Origin: an uncultured beta proteobacterium
Lineage (GTDB): Bacteria > Pseudomonadota > Gammaproteobacteria > Burkholderiales > Burkholderiaceae
Reading direction: 5' to 3'
Assembly: GCA_903889595.1 (NCBI GenBank)
Contig: CAISYI010000201.1
Coordinates: forward strand, 1 to 38,491
DNA length: 38,491 nt
The notes under the pieces are model-generated. The model had not been told where the DNA came from, did not search any database, and saw only the letters and a list, made by a program, of their open reading frames with translations. Below, piece by piece: positions 16,001-25,427 of this stretch (the stretch's first letter is position 1; every line of letters begins with the position of its first letter). Made by a program: the position numbers and the translations under genes.

Positions 16001-17767
16001 ATGAACCAATACTTTCAATTTAACTTAGTCAATAAGTCATTAATTTTATTTTTAATACTTTTAATAACTATTTACTTTTTGCATATTCCCGACGACGGAT
16101 ACCTAACTTTACAAAGATCACACACTGCTTCTTGGTTACTAGGTTTTATATTTTGCCTATGTACTTTTTTAATTTTGATCTGCCAAGTTGCTTGGCAATC
16201 CAGGAAGTCCTACTTACACAATATCGATAACATGAATAAATTAGTTAAATCAAAAATAAATGCAATACAAGCAAATGAAGCAAAAACAAATTTTCTCGCA
16301 ACAATTAGCCATGAGATAAGAAATCCTATTCAAGCAATCCTTGGAATCCATGAGTTTTTATTAAATGATGGTTCAATGCGTGGTGAGAATAAAAAATTAT
16401 TAATTAGTGCTCACCATACTGCTAAATCACTCCTAGAAATCCTTAACCAAGTTTTAGATTTAACAAAATTAGAATCAGGCAAGTATCAACCTTCTTATTT
16501 ACCAACGAGCCTGATTGATCTTCTTGAAAATACGATGCAGTCGTATTCTGCATTAGCTAATGATCATAAAACCCAATTGCATTTAATTGTAGATCCCACT
16601 ATAGCTCCTAGCTTACTTATCGACCGCGTAAGAATTAGACAAGTTCTACAAAATTTAATTGGCAATGCTGTGAAATTTACTAAAGAAGGTTCAATTAGTG
16701 TGACATGCCAAGTACTATGCGATAGTCATGCTGAACAGTTAATTGAATTTCATATTGCTGATACTGGTTGTGGCATGAACCATCAAGACTTAGCAAGAAT
16801 CATGGAACCTTATGAGCAAGGGAACTCTCGTCTTGGCTCGTCTATGCCTGGATCGGGTCTTGGATTAAGTATCACGAATAATTTATTACAAATGATGGGT
16901 AGTCATCTAACTCTCATTAGTGAGGAAGACCTAGGAACTAGTGCTTCTTTTAAGGTTTCTTGTAAAAGATCGTCTGCTCAAGCGCATCCCCTGAATAATG
17001 AACATTTGACTCTAACTAAAACCGACAAATTATCATTAGAAATGAATACGATTTTAATTGTTGATGATTACGAGGTTTGCAGAGAAGTATTAGCAAAGCA
17101 ACTTATTCAGTTAGGTTATAAAGTTCGGCAAGCTTCTAATGGTGAAGAAGCCTTAAAGGTTTTATCTGAGTACACAATTGACTTAGTATTAACAGACGAA
17201 TCGATGCCACAGATGCTTGGATCTGAATTAGCATGTTTCATTAACAATCATTACAAAAATATTCCCGTCATTGTCTTAACTGGGCAAATACAATCTCTCA
17301 ATTCCACTATTCCATGCGTATCCCAATTTGTCATAAAACCAGTTGAATTAAAGCACTTAAAGGAAATCATTTCTCATTCCCTAGGTTTGAGTGCGCCAAA
17401 ATCGTGGAACCTAAAATCTCTTTTTGAATTCACGGGATCTGATGTTAATAATCAAATAGATATTTTAGAGTCGTTGATGAAGTGTCAAAATCAGATCATT
17501 TCTGAACTTTCGCAAATTAATGCCGAAAGTAATCCGCATGTAATAAGACAGATAGTTCATAAGATTATTGGCGGAGCAAAAATTATTCAAGCTCTAGACG
17601 TCATAAAAGCCTGTAAGCAAATTGATGACGCAAGCTTTTGTACTTTTGAAAAAGCTAAAACAGCCTTGATTGATGCTTTACAAAACAATAATGAGGACAT
17701 TAATAATTTTTTAAACACCTTACTTTTAAATCACAGTGTCAGTGCAAACAAAGAAAAAATTCACTAG
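16001..17767 (+). CDS. BvgS/EvgS-like hybrid histidine kinase (HisKA-HATPase-REC-HPt)
   Basis: 588 aa. Two membrane helices (about 12-29 and 44-65) enclose only a short outside loop, so there is no large periplasmic sensor. HisKA has phospho-histidine H104 in FLATISHEIRNP. The ATPase domain shows the N box QNLIGNAVKF (217-226), DTGCGM (254-259) and GSGLGLSI. A receiver domain (about 349-455) has phosphoacceptor D399 in LVLTDESMP. A C-terminal HPt domain has H520 in VHKIIGGAK. The expected relay is H104 to D399 to H520 to D55 of the regulator encoded just upstream. An AAGGAA-like ribosome site precedes the ATG. Confidence 0.93.
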   Translation: MNQYFQFNLVNKSLILFLILLITIYFLHIPDDGYLTLQRSHTASWLLGFIFCLCTFLILICQVAWQSRKSYLHNIDNMNKLVKSKINAIQANEAKTNFLATISHEIRNPIQAILGIHEFLLNDGSMRGENKKLLISAHHTAKSLLEILNQVLDLTKLESGKYQPSYLPTSLIDLLENTMQSYSALANDHKTQLHLIVDPTIAPSLLIDRVRIRQVLQNLIGNAVKFTKEGSISVTCQVLCDSHAEQLIEFHIADTGCGMNHQDLARIMEPYEQGNSRLGSSMPGSGLGLSITNNLLQMMGSHLTLISEEDLGTSASFKVSCKRSSAQAHPLNNEHLTLTKTDKLSLEMNTILIVDDYEVCREVLAKQLIQLGYKVRQASNGEEALKVLSEYTIDLVLTDESMPQMLGSELACFINNHYKNIPVIVLTGQIQSLNSTIPCVSQFVIKPVELKHLKEIISHSLGLSAPKSWNLKSLFEFTGSDVNNQIDILESLMKCQNQIISELSQINAESNPHVIRQIVHKIIGGAKIIQALDVIKACKQIDDASFCTFEKAKTALIDALQNNNEDINNFLNTLLLNHSVSANKEKIH

Positions 17768-17821
17768 ACTCCATTGAAAATTAAAACATGTTTAAAATTG
17801 ATACACTATAGGGGAGACAAT

Positions 17822-18568
17822 ATGAATAAAAAAGTCATGCTAATTACTGGCGGAAGTAGAGGAATCGGTGCTGAAATTGCTAAAGGTGCTGCAAAGCAGG
17901 GGTACTTTGTTGTAGTTAACTACACAAGAGGTGCTAAAGAAGCTGAGGGAGTAGTTGAGCAAATTATTAATGAAGGTGGTGCCGCAGCTGCTATTCAAGC
18001 TGACTGCTCGAAAGAAGATGAAATTGTTCGATTATTTAAAGATGTAGACCAGTATGGGAAGCTTGATGCTTTTGTTGCAAATGCTGGAATTATTGGTGGA
18101 CAGAATCCAGTGACTGAAACGACCTTTGCCCAGTTGAGAGAATTATTTGATATCAATGTAATCGGCTTAATGATCTCAACAAGAGAAGCAATTAAAAGAA
18201 TGTCTACAGTACTGGGTGGAGAAGGCGGCAGAATTGTTCTTATGTCATCCGTCGCTGCAAGAACTGGTGGAATTGCCCAAGAAATTCATTATGCAGCTTC
18301 TAAAGCGGCTGTCGACGGCTTTTTAATGGGATTAGCCAAGGAAGTCGGTAATGTTGGAATTCGCGTTAACGCTGTTCGCCCTGGACTGATTGGAACTAGC
18401 ATACATGACTTACATGGTGGTCGAGAAGTGATTGAAAAGTGGGGTGCAGGTGTTCCAATGGCAAGGATTGGGGAACCAACTGAAGTAGCCCAAACAGTTC
18501 TTTGGTTGTGTTCAGACCAATCCAGCTATGTTCATGGTGCCCTGATTGATGTCTCTGGTGGGCGTTAG
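17822..18568 (+). CDS. Short-chain dehydrogenase/reductase
   Basis: 248 aa from the ATG at 17822, which has a GGGGAGA ribosome site; the upstream in-frame TTG at 17774 lacks one. Classical SDR motifs: cofactor loop TGGSRGIG near residues 9-16, NAG in FVANAGIIGG, catalytic Ser in VLMSSVAARTGG, and YAASK with catalytic Tyr and Lys. The acceptor site NAVRPGLIGTS follows. The basic residue after the glycine motif and VNYTRGAKEAE suggest NADP(H). It resembles FabG/YgfF-type oxidoreductases of unknown substrate. Its stop codon directly abuts the stop codon of the convergent FMN dehydrogenase gene. Confidence 0.88.
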   Translation: MNKKVMLITGGSRGIGAEIAKGAAKQGYFVVVNYTRGAKEAEGVVEQIINEGGAAAAIQADCSKEDEIVRLFKDVDQYGKLDAFVANAGIIGGQNPVTETTFAQLRELFDINVIGLMISTREAIKRMSTVLGGEGGRIVLMSSVAARTGGIAQEIHYAASKAAVDGFLMGLAKEVGNVGIRVNAVRPGLIGTSIHDLHGGREVIEKWGAGVPMARIGEPTEVAQTVLWLCSDQSSYVHGALIDVSGGR

Positions 18569-19714
18569 TTAGTAACTGCCATTTAATAAGATTTTTGAAT
18601 CTACTTGCTTGACATATCTTAGTCCACAAAAAGCCATGGTGAGGTCTAATTCATTAGCAATAATTTCTAATGACTTCGTTACTCCGGCCTCACCCATAGC
18701 TCCCAAACCATAAATATAAGACCGACCAATAAGAGTTCCCTTTGCCCCTAAAGCGAGAGCCTTAATAACGTCTTGACCAGAGCGAATACCGCTATCTAGC
18801 CATACTTCAATATCATTTCCAACAGCTTGAATGATAGAAGGTAAGGCCGCAATGGTGGATGGAGCACCATCTAATTGACGACCACCATGATTAGAAACAA
18901 TAATGGCGTCAGCTCCAACATTTTTAGCTAGAACTGCATCTTCTGCATCCATAATACCCTTGAGGATAACTTTTCCACCCCATTGTTTTTTGATGGCTTC
19001 AACCTCTGACCAGTCTAAGGATGGATCAAATTGACCTGCGGTCCAAGCACTCAAAGAGGACATATTATCGACACCTTGAACATGACCTACGATATTACCA
19101 AAATCACGGTTTTTTGTACCTAACATTCCTAAACACCAAGATGGTTTAGTCATTAAATTTAGTAAATTCTTTATGGTTGGTTTTGGTGGTGCAGATAAAC
19201 CATTCTTAATATCTTTGTGGCGCTGTCCTAGTATTTGTAAATCTAAAGTAATCACTAAAGCAGAACAGTTAGCTGCTCGGGCTCTTTCGATTAATGCTGA
19301 AACAAATTTTTTGTCTTTCATTACATACAACTGGAACCAAAATGGCGCTTGGGTTCTCTTATACACTTCTTCGATTGAACAAATACTCATCGTTGATAAA
19401 CAGTAAGGAACTCCAAACTTTTTTGCGGCATTTGCAGCTTGAATCTCTCCATCGGCAAATTGCATCCCAGTCATACCGACAGGCGCTAAAGCTACAGGCA
19501 TTGCAACTTCTTGTCCCAACATTGTTGATTTAATCGAACGATCTGCCATATTAATAGCAACACGTTGACGAAACTTAATCGATTGAAAATCTGATTCATT
19601 TGCTCGATAAGTGCTTTGAGTCCAAGAACCTGAGTCTACGTAATCATAAAACATACGTGGCGCACGTTTTTCATGGAGAACTCTTAAATCTTCAATATTT
19701 GTAATCGGGCTCAA
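18569..19714 (-). CDS. FMN-dependent 2-hydroxyacid dehydrogenase (L-lactate dehydrogenase/glycolate oxidase family)
   Basis: 381 aa, TIM-barrel family. Visible family residues: FYDYVDSGSWT with the active Tyr near residue 25, MPVALAPVGMTGMQ, FQLYVMKD, VITLDLQILGQR, the FMN-binding lysine in VILKGIMDAEDA, the catalytic His/Arg in SNHGGRQLDGAPS, and the phosphate-binding DSGIRSGQDVIKALALGAKGTLIGR. Members oxidise L-lactate, mandelate or glycolate, passing electrons to quinone or oxygen. The length and the SNHGGRQLDGAPS text favour a dehydrogenase like LldD, but the substrate is not fixed by sequence. It is preceded by an AAGGAGA ribosome site. Confidence 0.9.
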   Translation of the reverse strand: MSPITNIEDLRVLHEKRAPRMFYDYVDSGSWTQSTYRANESDFQSIKFRQRVAINMADRSIKSTMLGQEVAMPVALAPVGMTGMQFADGEIQAANAAKKFGVPYCLSTMSICSIEEVYKRTQAPFWFQLYVMKDKKFVSALIERARAANCSALVITLDLQILGQRHKDIKNGLSAPPKPTIKNLLNLMTKPSWCLGMLGTKNRDFGNIVGHVQGVDNMSSLSAWTAGQFDPSLDWSEVEAIKKQWGGKVILKGIMDAEDAVLAKNVGADAIIVSNHGGRQLDGAPSTIAALPSIIQAVGNDIEVWLDSGIRSGQDVIKALALGAKGTLIGRSYIYGLGAMGEAGVTKSLEIIANELDLTMAFCGLRYVKQVDSKILLNGSY

Positions 19715-19748
19715 GGTAAATCTCCTTAAAAGAATAGCCCTATTTTAA

Positions 19749-20039
19749 TCAATACTGTTGATCTATATTAAGAAAATCTTTAAAACCTTTTCCTGGTGAG
19801 AATTTAATGGCATTTGACGACTCAATTTGAATGATTTCTCCAGTCTTTGGATTACGTCCTTTCCTTGCAGATCGTGGTTTTACTGAAAAAGCCCCAAATC
19901 CCGCAATCTGAATACTTTCTCCAGTAACTAAAGCAGTTTCAATATTTTTTAATATAACCTGCAAAACAAGCTCGCCTTTTGATAAAGGAATATCTGCTCC
20001 GATAGCAATCTCTTGGGCTAAGTTCAGTTTATTCACCAC
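19749..20039 (-). CDS. hup: HU/IHF-family DNA-binding protein
   Basis: 96 aa, the normal length. The dimerisation helices are followed by GFGAFSVKPRSARKGRNPKTG, the DNA-wrapping beta arm with the signature RxGRNPxTG, then KFSPGKGFKD. It is closer to HU than to IHF by general look. The start is GTG at 20039 (or the next codon, also GTG), supported by AGGAGA just upstream. It bends and compacts DNA in the nucleoid. Confidence 0.92.
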   Translation of the reverse strand: MVNKLNLAQEIAIGADIPLSKGELVLQVILKNIETALVTGESIQIAGFGAFSVKPRSARKGRNPKTGEIIQIESSNAIKFSPGKGFKDFLNIDQQY

Positions 20040-20157
20040 TTATCTCCTATTTTTTAGTCTTTTTTTAAGCCCTGATTTCAAACATGTGAATATTGGTTTG
20101 AATTTATGCTTAAATGAAATCTAATTCTAACTATGCTCAATTGCAAATTTGTTTCTA

Positions 20158-21750
20158 ATGCGCTATTTTTTTAAGTTTAATTTCATAGAACTGTCTGTTC
20201 AATTAATAATTGGGATGACTATTGTCGTCTCCTCTTATTCTCTTAACGCATTAGCGCAAGAGAATTTTATCCCCCCAGAAGTTCAGAAAGTTTTAGTGGG
20301 TAAAAATTTACCTAACGATTCTTTTGCTTTTTCAGTCATATTACTCAATCCAGATGATAGTGTTAAGAATTTTCATTCTATCGGTTGGAATGCTGACTTA
20401 GCAATGAATCCGGCATCAACCATCAAACTTTTAACCACAATTAGTGCATTGGATCAATTAGGTGCAGAGTATCGTTTCAAAACTAAGCTTTATTTAAAAG
20501 GCAGGATAGATCGAGGAGTCCTAGAGGGTCATCTTTATGTAAAAGGATTTGGCGATCCTAAAATGGTGCCAGAAAGTTTAGTCAAACTGATGGACCAATT
20601 AAAAAGTTTAGGCGTAAACAAAATCAACGCTGACATTAGCTTGGATACGTCCGCCTATAACCCTTCTGTAAAAGATTCTGCCCCCAATGATGGTGAGGAA
20701 TCAAAATCGTATAACGTTTCTCCGAATCCTTTGTTATATTCGTTTCAAACTATTTCTTTTCACTTAAGTTCAACCAAAAAAAATGTAGCTATTTCTTTTA
20801 CCCCGTTGCTAGCCAACTTTAAGATAAATAATCGCCTTAAGATTTTCCAAGGAGATTGTATCGACTGGAAAAAGAATATTAAGCTAACCGTATCTCAAGA
20901 AGATAATGAGCAATGGACTGCAAACTTAGATGGGAAATTACCAAGTAAATGTAATGACGTAGTTTTCAATGTTGTCTCAATTCCCAATGATCAATTTTTC
21001 AAAATGGGTTTTATTTCTGCCTGGGAGTCGGTGGGTGGGCAATGGTTAAAAAAACCAAACTTCCAAAATAATAAAGTCCCAAACGATACGCCGCTTATCT
21101 TAGAGTATGCCGGTACCTCATTAACTGAGGCCGTCATCGATACCAATAAATTCTCAAATAACGTCATGGCACGACACGTCTTTTTAACCCCCGCCTTAGA
21201 AAGTAATAAATTGCAAGTATCAACACTTGACGCAATTTCTCAAACACAAAAATGGCTAAAAGATCATCAATTTAATATGTCAGAATTGATATTAGAAAAT
21301 GGCTCAGGTTTATCCGACATAGAGAGAATATCACCACAACATATGACTGATTTACTCAGATATGCCGCTATTTCGAAACACAACGATATTTTTATTGGCT
21401 CCTTACCGGTTGCTGGAGTTGATGGCACTATGCGCCATCGTTTGGTTAACCAATTTAAAAGTTTAGTTAATCATGTTTGGCATAAGGATGCATTACAAAA
21501 TAAAATACCATTTCCAGATAAGCTTAATCAAAGTGGAGCTTACATCAAAACGGGTTCACTTCGCAATGTAAGATCAATCGCTGGCTTCGTAGTGAGTAAA
21601 ACCGGAAAAATTTACGCAATTGCAAGTATGGTTAATCACTCTAAAGCAAATGAAGGGCTAAATATTGTTAATGACGCTCTCATAGTTTGGCTATCTGAAG
21701 ATGGTCCGCTAAAAGTTTCTAACAATACTAAGACCTCCCAGATCCAGTAG
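20158..21750 (+). CDS. dacB: D-alanyl-D-alanine carboxypeptidase/endopeptidase (PBP4, peptidase S13)
   Basis: 530 aa from the ATG at 20158; a TTG three codons earlier gives a longer frame but no better ribosome site. An N-terminal signal or anchor (about 10-35) ends near LNALAQE. Penicillin-binding motifs: SxxK in NPASTIKLLT (about residue 87), SxN in KFSNNVMARH and KTG in YIKTGSLRN. The large insert between SxxK and SxN is typical of the class C PBP4 family. It trims or cleaves peptidoglycan peptides in the periplasm. Its 3' end overlaps the convergent sua5 gene by 23 nt. Confidence 0.92.
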   Translation: MRYFFKFNFIELSVQLIIGMTIVVSSYSLNALAQENFIPPEVQKVLVGKNLPNDSFAFSVILLNPDDSVKNFHSIGWNADLAMNPASTIKLLTTISALDQLGAEYRFKTKLYLKGRIDRGVLEGHLYVKGFGDPKMVPESLVKLMDQLKSLGVNKINADISLDTSAYNPSVKDSAPNDGEESKSYNVSPNPLLYSFQTISFHLSSTKKNVAISFTPLLANFKINNRLKIFQGDCIDWKKNIKLTVSQEDNEQWTANLDGKLPSKCNDVVFNVVSIPNDQFFKMGFISAWESVGGQWLKKPNFQNNKVPNDTPLILEYAGTSLTEAVIDTNKFSNNVMARHVFLTPALESNKLQVSTLDAISQTQKWLKDHQFNMSELILENGSGLSDIERISPQHMTDLLRYAAISKHNDIFIGSLPVAGVDGTMRHRLVNQFKSLVNHVWHKDALQNKIPFPDKLNQSGAYIKTGSLRNVRSIAGFVVSKTGKIYAIASMVNHSKANEGLNIVNDALIVWLSEDGPLKVSNNTKTSQIQ

Positions 21751-22768
21751 CTGCGCGCTGTAATCGATCTCTAATTGCATCCCATTGACTATCTTGAGGT
21801 AAAGCTCGGAGATAAATTGTTTTATAAGATTTTTTATCAAGCTCTCTTAACAGAGCATAGATTATTTTAGCTAGGCTTTTGGCATCAGTCGGTAAAGGAT
21901 GAACGGGAATGTTTTGTAGGCTTGTTAAATCTTCATCCATCACACTCAAGTAAATACTGTTTTCGCTTGGTTGAAAAACCAACTGCGCTAAGGGACTCTC
22001 AATGATTTTTAAGGGCGTCATTGGAGCGTAGTGAGCGAGGTGACTACCAGAGTGCGCCACTTTATTATCAGCTACTTTTCCAACGATAAGGCCCGTTTTA
22101 TCTTCAATCTCTTTTACAGAAATCATTCCAGGACGCAAAATCCTAAGGCCATGGGTATCAATATTTGTTAAATCAATAATGGTCGACTCAATACCAATTT
22201 CACATTCTCCAGCGTCAACAATGAGCAAATCAAACTCATTTGAAAATGAACTTCTAATCGGGCTGAATTCTTCATAAACATGCTCTGCATTGGTTGGAGA
22301 TATTTTACCGAAACGGTTTGCTGATGGCGCTGCTATTCCAGTACCTAATTGCTTCAATATTTCTAATGCCGTTTTTTGATTGGGACATCTTAATCCAACC
22401 GTCTCATTTCCACCAGTAACTTCGTCGATAACGCCTTTAGCCTTTTGAAGAATCATGGTTAAAGGGCCAGGCCAAAAAGCTTGGGCTAAACGTAAAGCCT
22501 CACTGGGGATATCCCTTGCCCATGGTTCAAGCTGAGTCATCCAATAAAAATCTGTATTTTCTTTTGCTGCCGGGATATGCACAATCAAAGGGTGGTTTGA
22601 GGGTCTTCCTTTTAACTGAAATATTTTTGTAACCGCCTCAGGATGATCTGCTCTTGCACCTAGACCATACACTGTTTCTGTTGGAAACCCAATCAATCCA
22701 TCCTGAATAAGATGAGCTACACTTTTTGAAATATCTATTGATGAATTACCAATTATTTCAATATTCAT
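21728..22768 (-). CDS. sua5: L-threonylcarbamoyladenylate synthase (Sua5 type)
   Basis: 346 aa, the two-domain Sua5 form: an N-terminal YrdC domain (about 1-215) and a C-terminal Sua5 domain (about 230-346). Key text: GFPTETVYGLGARAD, FQLKGRPSNHPLIVHI (substrate/ATP-binding K and R), SANRFGKISPT and ESTIIDL. It makes threonylcarbamoyl-AMP for the t6A37 modification of ANN-decoding tRNAs. It is the last gene of the pgk-to-sua5 operon; the ATG overlaps the purK stop by 4 nt. Confidence 0.94.
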   Translation of the reverse strand: MNIEIIGNSSIDISKSVAHLIQDGLIGFPTETVYGLGARADHPEAVTKIFQLKGRPSNHPLIVHIPAAKENTDFYWMTQLEPWARDIPSEALRLAQAFWPGPLTMILQKAKGVIDEVTGGNETVGLRCPNQKTALEILKQLGTGIAAPSANRFGKISPTNAEHVYEEFSPIRSSFSNEFDLLIVDAGECEIGIESTIIDLTNIDTHGLRILRPGMISVKEIEDKTGLIVGKVADNKVAHSGSHLAHYAPMTPLKIIESPLAQLVFQPSENSIYLSVMDEDLTSLQNIPVHPLPTDAKSLAKIIYALLRELDKKSYKTIYLRALPQDSQWDAIRDRLQRAATGSGRS

Positions 22769-23937
22769 TCTTTAGGAATACCTAAAATTTCCATTGCAAG
22801 AGTTGCATCTGACATGGCAGATTCAATATTTTCAGCAAGAAAATTAATATGACCCATTTTTCTGGCTAATTTTGGTTCAGTCTTGCCGTATAAATGTAGT
22901 TTGGCACTGGGTATCGAGAGCACTTTATCCCACTCGGGTTGAATCAGTTGATTATTATCATCAAACCAAATATCGCCTAGTAAATTTAACATCACAACTG
23001 GTTGTATTAAATCTGTTTTTCCAAGTGGTAGCCTTGCTAAGGTCCTAACTTGTTGTTCAAATTGACTAGTAAAACAGGAGTCTAAAGTATGATGACCAGA
23101 GTTATGAGGTCTTGGTGCAATCTCGTTCACAATCAAGGTACCGTCCCCTAAAACAAAATACTCAACGCATAAAACACCTACATAGTCTAATTCGCGAATA
23201 ATTGTTTTGGTTGCCTCCAAAATTTCTTTTTCCTGAGACTCACTGAGTGACGGAGCAGGTACGATACTCAAATGAAGAATGCCGTTTCGGTGCTTATTTT
23301 GAGCCACCGGAAAAATTGCAACCTCATTATCAAAGGATCTAGCTACAATGGCAGAAACCTCAAAAGCCAGATCTAATTTTTTTTCTAAAATGCACTCCAC
23401 TTGACCTAAATCAAACCATGCATTTTCTAAATCATTAGGTTCTTTAATGGTCTTTTGACCCTTACCGTCATATCCTAATCGGGTAGTTTTTAAAATAGCG
23501 GGGAACATATCGCCTGCAATATTTTTACAATCCTGAGTACTTGTAATGATGCAATAGGGCGCTGTTTGAATTCCGGTTTTTTTGGAACAGTTACTCAAAA
23601 ATTCTTTTTCAGCTGTTCGATTTTGAGCAATCGATACTGGTCGACTAACTGGTGCAACATAAACATTTTGTTCAATTAACCAATCTAAAACTTTTGCTGG
23701 TACATTCTCAAACTCTGTACTAGCAGCAACGCAGGTTTTTGCAAACTCTGCCAAAGCAACTTTGTCTAAATAATCTGCTCGAATAAAATTTTGGGCAATT
23801 TTTCCTGCCGGACTATCTTCATCTGGATCAAGAACACAAACCGAATAGCCTAAATCTTGCGCAGCCTGCGAGAAATAACGGCCTAACTGACCGCCACCTA
23901 AAATACCAAGCCAACTAGAAGGGAAAAAAGGATTCAT
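22765..23937 (-). CDS. purK: 5-(carboxyamino)imidazole ribonucleotide synthase
   Basis: 390 aa, ATP-grasp family. It begins SSWLGILGGGQLGRYFSQAA, the PurK N-terminal dinucleotide-fold signature. ATP-grasp text follows: ILKTTRLGYDGKGQKTI, then VLCVEYFVLGDGTLIVNEIAPRPHNSGH with the metal-binding glutamate and asparagine. It carboxylates AIR with ATP and bicarbonate to give N5-CAIR, the PurE substrate. It lies 19 nt after purE. Confidence 0.97.
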   Translation of the reverse strand: MNPFFPSSWLGILGGGQLGRYFSQAAQDLGYSVCVLDPDEDSPAGKIAQNFIRADYLDKVALAEFAKTCVAASTEFENVPAKVLDWLIEQNVYVAPVSRPVSIAQNRTAEKEFLSNCSKKTGIQTAPYCIITSTQDCKNIAGDMFPAILKTTRLGYDGKGQKTIKEPNDLENAWFDLGQVECILEKKLDLAFEVSAIVARSFDNEVAIFPVAQNKHRNGILHLSIVPAPSLSESQEKEILEATKTIIRELDYVGVLCVEYFVLGDGTLIVNEIAPRPHNSGHHTLDSCFTSQFEQQVRTLARLPLGKTDLIQPVVMLNLLGDIWFDDNNQLIQPEWDKVLSIPSAKLHLYGKTEPKLARKMGHINFLAENIESAMSDATLAMEILGIPKE

Positions 23938-23956
23938 TAAAAAAATACAACGAATA

Positions 23957-24466
23957 TTAATTTAATTGCATTGAACGTGCTTTATCAGACTGTGTCGCTC
24001 TGAAGTCAACAAGTTGATTTGCAAGTTCAGGATTGCTGAGCGCTAACATGGCTACCACATGTAGAGCTGCGTTCGCTGCTCCAGCTTCGCCTATTGCAAA
24101 AGTAGCCACAGGGATTCCCTTAGGCATTTGAACAATGGAATATAGAGAATCTAGGCCTCTTAAATATTTGCTGGGGACAGGCACACCATAAACTGGAATA
24201 ATTGTTTTGGCTGCTAACATTCCCGGTAAATGAGCTGCTCCACCGGCTCCAGCAATAATTGCAACCAGCCCTCTTTCTTTTGCTTCTTCTGCATAAGTAA
24301 ACATCTCATCCGGCAAACGGTGAGCAGATAGAACTTTACATTCGTGAGGAATATTGAACTCTTGAAGAATTTTTGCGGCCTCTGACATGACTTCCCAGTC
24401 AGAATTTGAACCCATGACTATCCCAACTATAACGGGGGGTATGTCTTTTGTCGTCGTATCTGTCAT
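23957..24466 (-). CDS. purE: N5-carboxyaminoimidazole ribonucleotide mutase
   Basis: 169 aa, class I PurE. Characteristic text: VGIVMGSNSDWEVM (phosphate loop), VLSAHRLPDEMF with the catalytic histidine, IAGAGGAAHLPGM and VPVPSKYLRGLDSL. It forms an octamer that rearranges N5-CAIR to CAIR in purine synthesis. A 67-nt gap separates it from purC upstream; purK follows. Confidence 0.97.
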   Translation of the reverse strand: MTDTTTKDIPPVIVGIVMGSNSDWEVMSEAAKILQEFNIPHECKVLSAHRLPDEMFTYAEEAKERGLVAIIAGAGGAAHLPGMLAAKTIIPVYGVPVPSKYLRGLDSLYSIVQMPKGIPVATFAIGEAGAANAALHVVAMLALSNPELANQLVDFRATQSDKARSMQLN

Positions 24467-24533
24467 GGGACTCGATCCTCAGTAAGCTGAATAGAAGCAT
24501 ACTATTCTAACTGAATACTTAATTCACTCGCTA

Positions 24534-25427
24534 TTAATGCGTCAACACATCCAATGCTTCTTGATATTTTTGAGCAGTTTTTTCAATTACCTCTTGTGGC
24601 AATTTTGGTGCAGGTGCTTTTTTGTCCCAATGACTACCGTTAATGAGGACCTGTTCAAGCCAATCTCTCACAAACTGTTTGTCATATGACGGTGGGTTTT
24701 CGCCAACGACATAGGAGTTTGCTGGCCAAAATCTTGAAGAATCTGCCGTCAAAATTTCATCCATTAGAACTAACTGACCGGCCTCATCTAAACCGAACTC
24801 AAATTTAGTGTCAGCAATAATAATTCCCTTCGTAGTAGCGTATTTAGAAGCCTCTACGTATAAGCGAATACTTACTTCTTTTATTTTAGCCGCTATCTCC
24901 GACCCTATTTTTTCCACTACTTGATCATAGGAAATATTCTCATCATGATCTCCCACATCCGCTTTTGCTGCTGGAGTGAAGATTGGCTCAGGTAACTTTT
25001 CAGAATTTTTTAGTCCAGCTGGTAAAGGGACTCCGCAGACTGAACCTGATGCTTGATAATCTTTCCAACCACTACCTGATAGATATCCTCTTACAACAGC
25101 CTCTACCATAATCGGTTTTAATCTTTTGGTCACGATGGCTCGCCCTGTAACCTGACTCACCTCGTTTGGATTTACTACTGACTCAGGATTAATCCCAGTT
25201 AAGTGATTGGGAATAATCCAAGCGAGCTTCTCAAACCAAAAATTCGCCATTTGATTAAGGACTATTCCTTTTCCAGGAATGGGGTCCTGCATCACAACAT
25301 CAAATGCTGACAGGCGATCTGTGGTGACCATTAGCAATTGATCATTACCAATAGCGTAAATGTCCCGGACCTTTCCTTTGGAAATCAGTGGCAGGGATTG
25401 AATCGAAGTCTCAAATAATGCGATCAT
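24534..25427 (-). CDS. purC: Phosphoribosylaminoimidazole-succinocarboxamide synthase
   Basis: 297 aa, the longer SAICAR synthetase form common in Betaproteobacteria and yeast. Motifs: [66 protein letters not shown] and [16 protein letters not shown]. It joins aspartate to CAIR. The start overlaps the fba stop by 1 nt (TAATG). Confidence 0.97.
   Translation of the reverse strand: MIALFETSIQSLPLISKGKVRDIYAIGNDQLLMVTTDRLSAFDVVMQDPIPGKGIVLNQMANFWFEKLAWIIPNHLTGINPESVVNPNEVSQVTGRAIVTKRLKPIMVEAVVRGYLSGSGWKDYQASGSVCGVPLPAGLKNSEKLPEPIFTPAAKADVGDHDENISYDQVVEKIGSEIAAKIKEVSIRLYVEASKYATTKGIIIADTKFEFGLDEAGQLVLMDEILTADSSRFWPANSYVVGENPPSYDKQFVRDWLEQVLINGSHWDKKAPAPKLPQEVIEKTAQKYQEALDVLTH

Noticed and set aside
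17774-17821. N-terminal extension of the SDR from TTG
   Set aside because: There is no ribosome site; the GGGGAGA and the conserved SDR start lie at the ATG 17822.
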